64,000 nucleotides of DNA from Pararhodobacter sp. (GTDB lineage Bacteria > Pseudomonadota > Alphaproteobacteria > Rhodobacterales > Rhodobacteraceae): assembly GCA_020832665.1 (NCBI GenBank), contig JAFIEG010000009.1, forward strand, positions 1-64,000. Direction: 5' to 3'. Shown piece after piece: positions 50,893 to 58,312 of the stretch (the stretch's first letter is position 1; every line of letters starts with the position of its first letter). The notes under the pieces were generated by a model. That model had not been told where the DNA came from, did no database searches, and worked only from the letters and a program-made list of their open reading frames with translations. The position numbers and the translations under genes are program-made.

Positions 50893-52419
50893 TCAATCTG
50901 CCCCGTCACCGCTCTTCTTCGCGGGATGGGCACGGAAGCCGAAATGCCACAGCGCTAGCACCGACAGGACAAGCAGTGCCAGCGCCACCGGGCGACCGAG
51001 AAGGAATGCCGGGTCACCCCCCGAAACGACCAGGAACTGGATCACAGCAAGCTCGAAATTCGGCCCGATGAAGAAAGCGATGATGAAGGGCACGACCGAA
51101 AAGTCGAATAACCGCATCAACAGCCCCAGCACGCCGAAACACAGCATGATTGCCACCCCCAGCATGCTGTTGGTAACCACATGGGTGCCAACGATGCAAA
51201 ACAGGAAGGCCACCGGATAGATCAGCGTTGCCGGTGCCCGCACGACCACTGTCCAGAATCGCAGCCCCACCAGCCCGACGACAAGGTTCATGCCATTGGC
51301 CATGATCATCGCGCCAAAAAGTGCATAGACCAGTTGTGCCTGTTCCTGAAACAGCAATGGCCCCGGCTGGATGCCGTGAATGATGAACGCGCCGAGAATC
51401 AGCGCCGCCGTGACATTGCCGGGAATGCCGAGCGACAGCAGCGGGATCATGTTCGAGCCGACAACGGCGCTGTTGGCCGATTCGGTGGCCGCGACGCCCT
51501 CGGGTGCGCCCTTGCCGAAACGCTCGGGCGTGGGCGAGCGCCGCTTGGCCTCGGCATAGCTCAGAAATGCGGCCGCGCTTGACCCGGCGCCGGGCACCGC
51601 GCCCACCAGCGTGCCGATTACCGCGCCTCGCAGCAGCGTCACCCGGAGCGCCACGAACTCGCGCAGCGTCAACTGCTGATCCGCCTCGCCGGCGCCAGAG
51701 GCAATGGCACCCGCCTGTCCGTCATCGCCGGCGGTGCGCGGTGGCGGGCGCATGGCAAAGATCTGGCGGAAGATCTCGCCCACAGCCAGCACGCCCACGG
51801 CAACCGCCGCCAGCGGCAACCCGTCATAGAGATCGATCATGCCGAAGGTCAGCCGCGGGGTGCCGCTGGCCTGATCGAGCCCCACCGTGCTGAGCAGCAG
51901 CCCCAGAAACGCCGCCGCCAGCCCGCGCACCATCGACCCGCCGACAAGCCCGGGAATGATGGCCAGCGCGAAGATCATCAGCGCCATCACCTCGGCAGGC
52001 CCGGCACGCAGGGCCAGTACCGCAAGCGAGGTAGAGACGGTGATCAGAACGATATCGCTGAAGGTGTCGCCGGTGATCGACGAGAACAGCGCCAGTTTCA
52101 GCGCCTTGCGGGGTTGCCCGGCAACCGCCATCGGGTGCCCGTCCAGCGCGGTGGCGGCCGAATCGGCCGAACCGGGCGTATTGATCAGGATCGCCGGCAC
52201 GGCGCCACCGACGGTGCCGCCCTTGTTGATGCCGACCAGAAAGGCAATCGCGGCCAGCGGGTTGAGCGCGTAGGTGAAGGGCACGGCAATGGCGATCGCC
52301 ATCGGTGCGTTGAGCCCCGGCACTGCGCCGACGAACTGGCCCAGCACCACGCCGGCCAGCACCCACAGCAGATTGCCCAGCGTCATCGCATCGGCAAGCC
52401 CGGCCAGCGCGGCGTCCAT
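50893..52419 (-). CDS. Tripartite tricarboxylate transporter, large membrane subunit (TctA family)
   Basis: 508 residues with about 12 helices. The TctA hallmark GxxxGxxPGLxA is present early (GQFVGAVPGLNAPMAIAIAVPFTYALNP) and repeated as GTLVGAVPGAGSSAAAFLSYAEAKR. It forms the proton- or sodium-driven channel with TctB and receives ligand from TctC. The substrate is probably a carboxylate; context points to an aromatic or sulfated carboxylate but this is inference. Confidence 0.94.
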   Translation of the reverse strand: MDAALAGLADAMTLGNLLWVLAGVVLGQFVGAVPGLNAPMAIAIAVPFTYALNPLAAIAFLVGINKGGTVGGAVPAILINTPGSADSAATALDGHPMAVAGQPRKALKLALFSSITGDTFSDIVLITVSTSLAVLALRAGPAEVMALMIFALAIIPGLVGGSMVRGLAAAFLGLLLSTVGLDQASGTPRLTFGMIDLYDGLPLAAVAVGVLAVGEIFRQIFAMRPPPRTAGDDGQAGAIASGAGEADQQLTLREFVALRVTLLRGAVIGTLVGAVPGAGSSAAAFLSYAEAKRRSPTPERFGKGAPEGVAATESANSAVVGSNMIPLLSLGIPGNVTAALILGAFIIHGIQPGPLLFQEQAQLVYALFGAMIMANGMNLVVGLVGLRFWTVVVRAPATLIYPVAFLFCIVGTHVVTNSMLGVAIMLCFGVLGLLMRLFDFSVVPFIIAFFIGPNFELAVIQFLVVSGGDPAFLLGRPVALALLVLSVLALWHFGFRAHPAKKSGDGAD

Positions 52420-52474
52420 CGTCAGATCTCCTGAAAGTGCCGGTGCTTAACCAACAATGGCCGGCGATGACCGG

Positions 52475-52921
52475 TCATGGCAGTTGGCGGCCGAGCAGAA
52501 CGACAAAACATAGCCAGATCCCCAGCGGCACCAGCAGTGTGCCAACCCCAAGCCAGAGCCAGCGCCTTTCGCCCATATAGAGCATCATCAGCAGCACCAG
52601 CGCTGGCGCCATGATTACGAAACCGAGCCCGCGCATTCCGAAATAGCTGATCAGGGCCAGAGTCACCGCACCGGTTACGGGGACCAGCATCGCGCTGCCG
52701 CTGTCGGGCATCGGCTTCAGAACGATGGCCAGCCCACACAGCACCATGGCCAGACCACACGCCATCGGCAGCGCGGCGGGTTGCATGACGGCGCGGCCGA
52801 GTTGCAGCGTCTGCGCGGGAACGATTATCAGCGCGATCACCAGCCCCAGCGCCACAAGCACGACCCCGACTATGCGGGGCCGAAACCTGTCCTTGGCGAA
52901 AGGGCCGGCAACCGGAGCCAC
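52475..52921 (-). CDS. Tripartite tricarboxylate transporter, small membrane subunit (TctB family)
   Basis: 148 residues with four helices (IVGVVLVALGLVIALIIVPAQ, MACGLAMVLCGLAIVL, LVPVTGAVTLALISYFGMRGLGF, WLWLGVGTLLVPLGIWLCFVVL). The small size, the helix pattern and its place between TctC and TctA identify it; sequence alone is weakly conserved in this family. The gap to TctC is six bases and to TctA 55. Confidence 0.88.
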   Translation of the reverse strand: MAPVAGPFAKDRFRPRIVGVVLVALGLVIALIIVPAQTLQLGRAVMQPAALPMACGLAMVLCGLAIVLKPMPDSGSAMLVPVTGAVTLALISYFGMRGLGFVIMAPALVLLMMLYMGERRWLWLGVGTLLVPLGIWLCFVVLLGRQLP

Positions 52922-52927
52922 GATCCG

Positions 52928-53890
52928 CTACTCGGTGCCGGCCAGCCTGGCCGATATGCGCGCATCATCCATGATCATTGCCGAAAGTGCCTCGGGGCCA
53001 AGATTGCCGAGCTGCATTTCCATGCGCTCTCCTGCCAACTGGCGCACGCCGTCACTGTTCACCGCCTCGTCGATCGCCGTGGCCAGCGCCTCGCGCACAT
53101 CGTCGGGCAGGCCGGCCGGCGCCTGGAACTGGAAGAAGATATTGGTGGCGTAATCGATGCCATGATCGCGCAGATTTGCCACCTCGGGGGTCACCATCAG
53201 CGGTTCTGAATTGAGGTTGACGACCACCTTCATGTCACCCGAGCGGATATACTGGTGATGCGCGCCACCATTGAAACCGGCATCCACATGTCCGCCCAGA
53301 ATCTGGGTCAGCACCTCGGCACCGCCGCGCGTCGGCACGACGCGCAGATCGATGTCGTAATGATCGGCGATCATGTCGGCCACGCGCTCCATGTCGGGCC
53401 CCATCACCGCGACCGTCAGCGAGCCGCGCTCTCTGGCGGTTTCGGCAAGTTCGTCGAGCGTGTCGAAGGGCGCATCCTCACGCGCAACGAGGACCATCTG
53501 CGAACGGGCGATGGTTGCCAGGTAATCGAAGTCTTCCGGGCTGTAATCCATCCCCTCGTTGAAGAAGGGGTTGTTCGAGAAAGTCGTGGTTACCCCCATG
53601 CCGATCGTGTGCCCGTCGGGCGCGGCATTCCTGAGCAGGGTCGCCATTACCCCGCCGCCGGCTCCGCCACGGTTGATCGGCACCACTGTCCAGCCGCGAC
53701 TTCCCTCGATGTTGTCAGCCACCAGCCGGGCAAGAGCGTCTGCACCGCCGCCTTCGTTGAAACCGATGAGGAGCTGGATCGGCCGCTGCGGCGACCATTC
53801 TGCCAGCGCCGCGTCTGGCTGTGTCAGCATGGTAACCGCGGCGATTCCCGCCGCAACGAGCATTCTGTGCCCGTATCCCACCTTTAACAT
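52928..53890 (-). CDS. Tripartite tricarboxylate transporter, periplasmic binding protein (TctC family)
   Basis: 320 residues with a Sec signal (MLKVGYGHRMLVAAGIAAVTML, cleavage near DAALA) and the Bug/TctC fold: WSPQRPIQLLIGFNEGGGADALARLVAD, VPINRGGAGGGVMATLLRNAAPDGHTIGM. Bug proteins bind carboxylates through the beta-strand loops near PxxPIxxIVxxxxGGxxD. GGGAGACG precedes the ATG. It is first in the operon; upstream lies an AT-rich promoter with a TGATAAGTCA site (53999-54008). Confidence 0.93.
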   Translation of the reverse strand: MLKVGYGHRMLVAAGIAAVTMLTQPDAALAEWSPQRPIQLLIGFNEGGGADALARLVADNIEGSRGWTVVPINRGGAGGGVMATLLRNAAPDGHTIGMGVTTTFSNNPFFNEGMDYSPEDFDYLATIARSQMVLVAREDAPFDTLDELAETARERGSLTVAVMGPDMERVADMIADHYDIDLRVVPTRGGAEVLTQILGGHVDAGFNGGAHHQYIRSGDMKVVVNLNSEPLMVTPEVANLRDHGIDYATNIFFQFQAPAGLPDDVREALATAIDEAVNSDGVRQLAGERMEMQLGNLGPEALSAMIMDDARISARLAGTE

Positions 53891-53998
53891 TATCGTCTCC
53901 CTCCCGGTTATCGTTGCCATTTCTGCACTCGCCGGCGCGGGCCTCACCTGGATTTCCGGCGCAACCGCCCTGTTCCAACACGCTACGAGAGCGGTAAG

Positions 53999-54008
53999 TG
54001 ATAAGTCA
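53999..54008. promoter_or_regulatory. Candidate MarR-regulon operator, site 1 (tctC promoter)
   Basis: TGATAAGTCA, reading TTTGACTTATCA on the minus strand, about 110 bases upstream of tctC. It is one of four related sites; the others are at 57324, 57408 and 60022. The neighbouring stretch to about 54055 is strikingly AT-rich for this genome. Confidence 0.4.
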
Positions 54009-54052
54009 AATAAAATCTTTTTTTCATTTATATATTTGTTTTGAAAGAACTA

Positions 54053-54074
54053 ATATTGCTTGATGGCGCAATAT
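54053..54074. other. Inverted repeat between FGE-like gene and tctC
   Basis: ATATTGC and GCAATAT flank an 8-base loop. It lies 36 bases past the FGE-like stop in the 220-base gap, next to the AT-rich stretch. It lacks a T-run on the minus strand, so it may be a binding site or RNA hairpin. Confidence 0.35.
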
Positions 54075-54109
54075 ATTCCTATTGCCATGCGTTTGCGCGG
54101 TCGCTTCCC

Positions 54110-55111
54110 TCAATCCCGGCCGGGGCCCGCCTGAAGACGGGCGCCGGTTGCACAGCGAAAACCGGTATGGCCGGTGGTCGAATCGGGTGTCGCGCGGGTG
54201 CGCGCCGAAACCCTGTAGCGGGCGCAATAACTGTGATGGCACAGATACGAGCCGCCGCGCAGGACCCGCTCGGCGCCGCGGCGCGGACCGCGCGGGTTGG
54301 CCCGCGCCAGATCCTGGTGGCGGATGTGCCAGTCTTCGCTCCACCAGTCGGCGCACCATTCCCAGACATTGCCGACCATGTTGTAAAGCCCGTATCCGTT
54401 CTCTGGAAAACTGCGCGCGGGTGCGGTGCCGGCATGGCCGTCCTCGGCGTTGTCGTGATCAGGAAAGCGCCCCTGCCAGATGTTGCACATGTGCCGGCCT
54501 TTCGGGGTGAGATCGTCACCCCAGGGAAAGCGGCTGTTGGCGCGCCCGCCGCGCGCGGCCTTTTCCCACTCGGCCTCGCTGGGGAGCCGGCCACCGATCC
54601 AGTTGGCATAGGCCGTGGCATCTGACCAGGAGACATGCACCACCGGATGGTCAGGGCAGCCTTGCCAGCTTGAGCCCGGTCCGCGCGGTGCGCGCCAGTT
54701 CGCGCCCTCGACCGCCCGCCACCACGGCGCCCCGGCGGGCGCGCCTGGCATGACATGTCGCGCCGCGCCCGGGTGCAGCAGGGTGAAAAAGACAAAGGAC
54801 CAGCCGATCAGCTCGGCATCGGTGACATGGCCGGTCGCGCTGACGAAAGCGGCAAACTCGGCATTGGTTACGGTGGTGGCGGCAATCCTGAAGGATGCCA
54901 GCGTGACCCGGCGGATCGGCCCCTCGCCATCGCCCGAAATCGTATCGGGCCCTTCGCAACCCATGTTGAACGGGCCCGAGGGTATTCTCATCATGCCGGG
55001 GGGCTGGCGCGAGCCTGCATGGCAGACAGCCTTGGCCGCCGCGGCTCTGGTTTCGACGCCTGCTGCACGGGCGGGAATGCAGCAAGCCTTCTTCTCCGCC
55101 CCGCCGCTCAT
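54110..55111 (-). CDS. Formylglycine-generating enzyme (sulfatase-modifying factor family)
   Basis: Oxidises the active-site Cys of type I sulfatases to C-alpha-formylglycine. The 333 residues show the FGE-sulfatase fold (MMRIPSGPFNMGCEGP; VHVSWSDATAYANWIGGRLPSEAEWEKAARGG; YGLYNMVGNVWEWCADWW) and the catalytic Cys pair C291 and C296 in GGSYLCHHSYCARYRVSAR, matching true FGE rather than EgtB/SelU-type relatives. The two sulfatases in this window have the Cys-type motif it needs. Unusually, its start overlaps the kynU stop (ATGA). An N-terminal stretch of about 38 residues, with Cys10, 11 and 30, precedes the domain. Confidence 0.92.
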   Translation of the reverse strand: MSGGAEKKACCIPARAAGVETRAAAAKAVCHAGSRQPPGMMRIPSGPFNMGCEGPDTISGDGEGPIRRVTLASFRIAATTVTNAEFAAFVSATGHVTDAELIGWSFVFFTLLHPGAARHVMPGAPAGAPWWRAVEGANWRAPRGPGSSWQGCPDHPVVHVSWSDATAYANWIGGRLPSEAEWEKAARGGRANSRFPWGDDLTPKGRHMCNIWQGRFPDHDNAEDGHAGTAPARSFPENGYGLYNMVGNVWEWCADWWSEDWHIRHQDLARANPRGPRRGAERVLRGGSYLCHHSYCARYRVSARTRATPDSTTGHTGFRCATGARLQAGPGRD

Positions 55112-56343
55112 GTCACCCTGAGCCGCTGCGCGAAACGCTCGTCGTGCCAGGCGCGGCTTTCGAACACGTCGCGCAGAGCCATCGCCGCGCGCCAGATATC
55201 AGTGAACGAGGTATAGAGCGGCGTGAAGCCGAAGCGCATCAGATCGGGCGCACGAAAGTCACCGATCACCCCGCGTTCGGCAAGTGCGCGCATAACCGCA
55301 TGGCCGTTTGCAGCCCTGATCGAGACATGGCTGCCACGCTGCTCATGCTGACGGGGCGTGACGATCTCAAGCCCGTGCTCTTCGGCAAATTCATCCACCA
55401 ACCCGATGAACAGATCGCTCAGCGCAAGGGATTTGCGGCGCACGGCAACCATGTCCACCTCGGTCCACAGTTCCAGCGCCGCCGAAAGTGCGCCCAGGCT
55501 GAGTATCTGTGGGGTGCCACACAGGAAACGACGCGCCGCCGGCGCCGGTTCATAATCCGGCCCGAAGGCGAACGGGTCCATATGGCCCATCCAGCCGCTG
55601 AGCGGTTGCCTTACCTCATCGAGAAGCGATTGCGCAGCGAAACAGAAAGCCGGCGCGCCCGGTCCGCCATTCAGGTACTTGTAGGTGCAGCCAACGGCGA
55701 AGTCGGCCCCGGCAAGGTTCAGATCGATCGGAAGTGCGCCGGTAGAGTGTGACATATCCCAGACCGCAAGCGCGCCCACATCATGGGCCGCAGCGGTCAT
55801 GCGCTGCATGTCGTGAACGGCCGCGGTGCGATAATTGACATGCGTAAGCGACAACACCGCGACATCATCGCCAAGAGCGGCTGCAGGATCGTCGCCCGCG
55901 GCAACATATCGTATCTGATAGCCGCCCAGAAGGTCGGAAAGGCCCTGCGAGATGTAGTTGTCGGTGGGGAAATTGTCTGCCTCGGTCAGGATCACACGCC
56001 TTTCAGGGCGCAATCGCAGCGCGGCGGCGAGGCATTTGAACAGGTTCACCGAGGTCGAGTCGCCCACCACCACTTCTTCGGAGGTGGCGCCGATCAGGCG
56101 CGCGATGGCGGCTCCCACGCTGGTTGGAAGATCGATCCAGCCGCCTCCCCAGCTCGAAATAAGCCCCTGCCGCCATTCGTCGTTGATGACCCGCGCCACC
56201 CGTTCCGAAACTCCTCGGGGCAGGACACCCAGGGAATTGCCATCAAGATAGACAAGCCCTTCGGGCAGATCGAAAAGCGCACGCATCGGCGCGAGCGGGT
56301 CGGCTTCATCGAGCGCCGCTATGGCATCAGGCGGGGTGGTCAT
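55108..56343 (-). CDS. kynU: Kynureninase
   Basis: A PLP enzyme that cleaves L-kynurenine to anthranilate and alanine (or 3-hydroxykynurenine to 3-hydroxyanthranilate). 411 residues with the fold-I features: DGNSLGVLPR near 34-43, WDMSHSTGALPIDL with the PLP Asp (196-209) and the Schiff-base Lys222 in CTYKYLNGGPGAPAF. The length is usual. It follows kynA by 103 bases and is coupled to the FGE gene. The arylformamidase kynB that should act between kynA and kynU is not in this window. Confidence 0.95.
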   Translation of the reverse strand: MTTPPDAIAALDEADPLAPMRALFDLPEGLVYLDGNSLGVLPRGVSERVARVINDEWRQGLISSWGGGWIDLPTSVGAAIARLIGATSEEVVVGDSTSVNLFKCLAAALRLRPERRVILTEADNFPTDNYISQGLSDLLGGYQIRYVAAGDDPAAALGDDVAVLSLTHVNYRTAAVHDMQRMTAAAHDVGALAVWDMSHSTGALPIDLNLAGADFAVGCTYKYLNGGPGAPAFCFAAQSLLDEVRQPLSGWMGHMDPFAFGPDYEPAPAARRFLCGTPQILSLGALSAALELWTEVDMVAVRRKSLALSDLFIGLVDEFAEEHGLEIVTPRQHEQRGSHVSIRAANGHAVMRALAERGVIGDFRAPDLMRFGFTPLYTSFTDIWRAAMALRDVFESRAWHDERFAQRLRVT

Positions 56344-56445
56344 TGGTTTGCTCCGGTCTGGAAGTGATCAGGGCACTGGCAATGTCGTGCGCCCTGTTGT
56401 CCGGCTTGGCCAGCCTTGCGGCATCGGGCACGAACAGTGCGTCCT

Positions 56446-57237
56446 TCATGCGCTCCCGGCGGCGCCATCGCCCGCCACCTCGGCACCGTGGAGCTTTGAT
56501 ATATCGTGCCTGATCTCCCAAAGTTCGGGGAAGAACAGGTGTCGCATGCTCGCGGCCAGATAGTCCTTGCCGAAGGTGCCGCCGGTGCCGCGGGTGCGCA
56601 TGCCGATCTGGCGGCGCACCATCAGGATGTGGTTGAAGCGCCAGGATTGGAAACGCCGGTCAAGTTCGAAGGCGTTTTCACACAGATCGAACAGCGCGGG
56701 GTGCTCGCGGCGATCGCGATAGGCATCGATCAAATCGAGCCCGGCGCGACGAAGTGCGCCGAAGAAGGCCCCTCGCAGCGTCACCGGGTGCTCCTCGATC
56801 AGGCCGGGCCAGCGCTGGCGCACGCTTTCGACATAGCCCTCGTCAGCCAACTCGCACAATCCGTACATGACCTCGACCTCGCGGAACTGACGCGATTGCA
56901 TGCCCGAGGCACCGGTCAGTTCGGGCCGGAACTCGTGGAAATCGGGCGAGGCCAGCGTCTCCAGCACCGTCCAGTGACCATCGGCCAGACGCATGATTTC
57001 GCCCAGTCGGCGCAGCAGTCGGTTGGCCTCGGCGATCCGGTCATCTTCAAGCAGGGCGATCAACCGGCGTGTGTCGAAGATTACCTGCTTGAACCAGATT
57101 TCCAGCGCATGATGGGCGGTCAGGAACAGCCGCTCCTCGGGGTGGTCGGTGATGCACTCCATCACGTCTAGCAGCTTGTCGAGGCGAAGGTGCCTGACAT
57201 AGCTGAACTGGCTTTCCGACAGACCGTCTTCCGACAT
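56446..57237 (-). CDS. kynA: Tryptophan 2,3-dioxygenase
   Basis: Heme enzyme that opens the tryptophan pyrrole ring to N-formylkynurenine. 263 residues, close to the bacterial size of about 280. Conserved segments are LTAHHALEIWFKQVIFDTRRLI (about 39-60), the heme-ligand region SWRFNHILMVRRQIGMRTRGTGGTFGKDYL near the C-terminus, and FSYVRHLRLDKLL. It leads the operon kynA, kynU, FGE. Two TTGA-N4-TCA sites lie in the 251-base divergent promoter shared with the hydratase gene. Confidence 0.95.
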   Translation of the reverse strand: MSEDGLSESQFSYVRHLRLDKLLDVMECITDHPEERLFLTAHHALEIWFKQVIFDTRRLIALLEDDRIAEANRLLRRLGEIMRLADGHWTVLETLASPDFHEFRPELTGASGMQSRQFREVEVMYGLCELADEGYVESVRQRWPGLIEEHPVTLRGAFFGALRRAGLDLIDAYRDRREHPALFDLCENAFELDRRFQSWRFNHILMVRRQIGMRTRGTGGTFGKDYLAASMRHLFFPELWEIRHDISKLHGAEVAGDGAAGSA

Positions 57238-57323
57238 GGCGGGCCTACTTTCTGGATGGTTTCGGGTTGTTCGCCAGATGATGGCGACGACGAGTGAGAG
57301 AGCCGGGTGGTGGCGATATTGCT

Positions 57324-57333
57324 TGACTAGTCA
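57324..57333. promoter_or_regulatory. Candidate MarR-regulon operator, site 2 (kynA/hydratase promoter)
   Basis: TGACTAGTCA, a perfect palindrome within TTGACTAGTCATGC, 86 bases upstream of kynA. It differs by one base from the site at 60019-60032 when read on the opposite strand (TTGACTAATCATGC). Confidence 0.55.
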
Positions 57334-57407
57334 TGCTATTTTCGACGAGCCGAAAAAGCAACTTCATAATTTAACTATTTATACCACTTAAGGATACTCA
57401 CCTTGCT

Positions 57408-57417
57408 TGATCAATCA
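57408..57417. promoter_or_regulatory. Candidate MarR-regulon operator, site 3 (hydratase promoter)
   Basis: TGATCAATCA within GCTTGATCAATCATCA, 72 bases before the hydratase start. It is more diverged than the other sites but in the expected position of the shared AT-rich promoter region. Confidence 0.4.
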
Positions 57418-57488
57418 TCAATATTGACTCCTGCGCTGGCTCCCGGCACCGTCTCTGGCTGAGGTTCAGCATCTGGCAGGGCAGCATC

Positions 57489-58295
57489 ATGGCAGGGCAG
57501 CAGTTTCAGAATGGCCAGGCGGCGGCAGTGGATGCGCTGCTTGCCGCCCATGCCGGCGGCGGTGCGCGCGCCCTGCGTGCCCCGCTGGTGGCGCCGGGTG
57601 ATCTTGCCGGCGCCTATGCGGTGCAGGAGGGTGTCATCGCCGCGCTTAGGGAAGGCGGGCGGCGCACCGCCGGCTACAAGATCGGCATGACCGCCGCCCC
57701 GGCGCGGCGGATGACCGGTGCCACGGAACCGGTTTGCGGGTATCTGTTTGCCGATACTGCCCGGGAAAGCGGCGCCTGCCATGTCCTGAGCATGTCCTCG
57801 CAGGCGCGTGTCGAGGCCGAGGTAGCGCTGGTGCTTGGCCGTGACCTGAGCACCCGATGCGCCGGCCCGGATGATCTGCTGGACGCCGTGGCATTCGCCG
57901 TGCCGGCCATTGAAGTGATCCAGACCCGTTTCGGCGCCTGGGACCAGGCGCTCGCGGATATCATTGCCGACAATGTCTGGTATGGCGGCCATGTTCTGGG
58001 CGCGCCCAGGCACAAGCTGGTCGGGCTGGACCTGAAGGCCATCGAGATGCGCCTTGACATCAACGGCAATAAAGCGAGCACCGGCCGTGGCGCCGATTGC
58101 TTTGGCGGACCGCTCGAAGCCGCGCTCTGGCTGACGCGGCATCTGGCAGGGCGGGGCCTGGCGCCAAGAGCCGGCGATACGATACTGACCGGCGCGCTGG
58201 GGCCGATGGTGCCTGCCAGTGCCGGCGATCGCATCGAGGTCACGCTTTCAGGTCTGGGCAACGTCACCGCCACGCTGGCCGCCCCGGCAAGCTGA
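57489..58295 (+). CDS. 2-keto-4-pentenoate hydratase (MhpD/fumarylacetoacetase superfamily)
   Basis: 268 residues with the MhpD-type layout: AYAVQEGVIAALREGGRRTAGYKIGMTA near 45-72, metal-binding Glu residues in RVEAEVALVLGRDL (about 107-120) and PAIEVIQTRF (about 138-147), and DNVWYGGHVLG. The family hydrates 2-hydroxypenta-2,4-dienoate in meta-cleavage pathways, or decarboxylates 4-oxalocrotonate. Its place opposite kynA suggests a role downstream of an aromatic ring-cleavage product, but no ring-cleavage dioxygenase other than KynA is visible. Confidence 0.88.
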   Translation: MAGQQFQNGQAAAVDALLAAHAGGGARALRAPLVAPGDLAGAYAVQEGVIAALREGGRRTAGYKIGMTAAPARRMTGATEPVCGYLFADTARESGACHVLSMSSQARVEAEVALVLGRDLSTRCAGPDDLLDAVAFAVPAIEVIQTRFGAWDQALADIIADNVWYGGHVLGAPRHKLVGLDLKAIEMRLDINGNKASTGRGADCFGGPLEAALWLTRHLAGRGLAPRAGDTILTGALGPMVPASAGDRIEVTLSGLGNVTATLAAPAS

Positions 58296-58312
58296 ACCCC
58301 GCCAGCAAGCCC

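Noticed and set aside
57407-57421. FNR/CRP-like box TTGATCAATCATCAA
   Set aside because: The spacing between TTGAT and ATCAA is five rather than four, and three sister sites match a MarR-type palindrome better.
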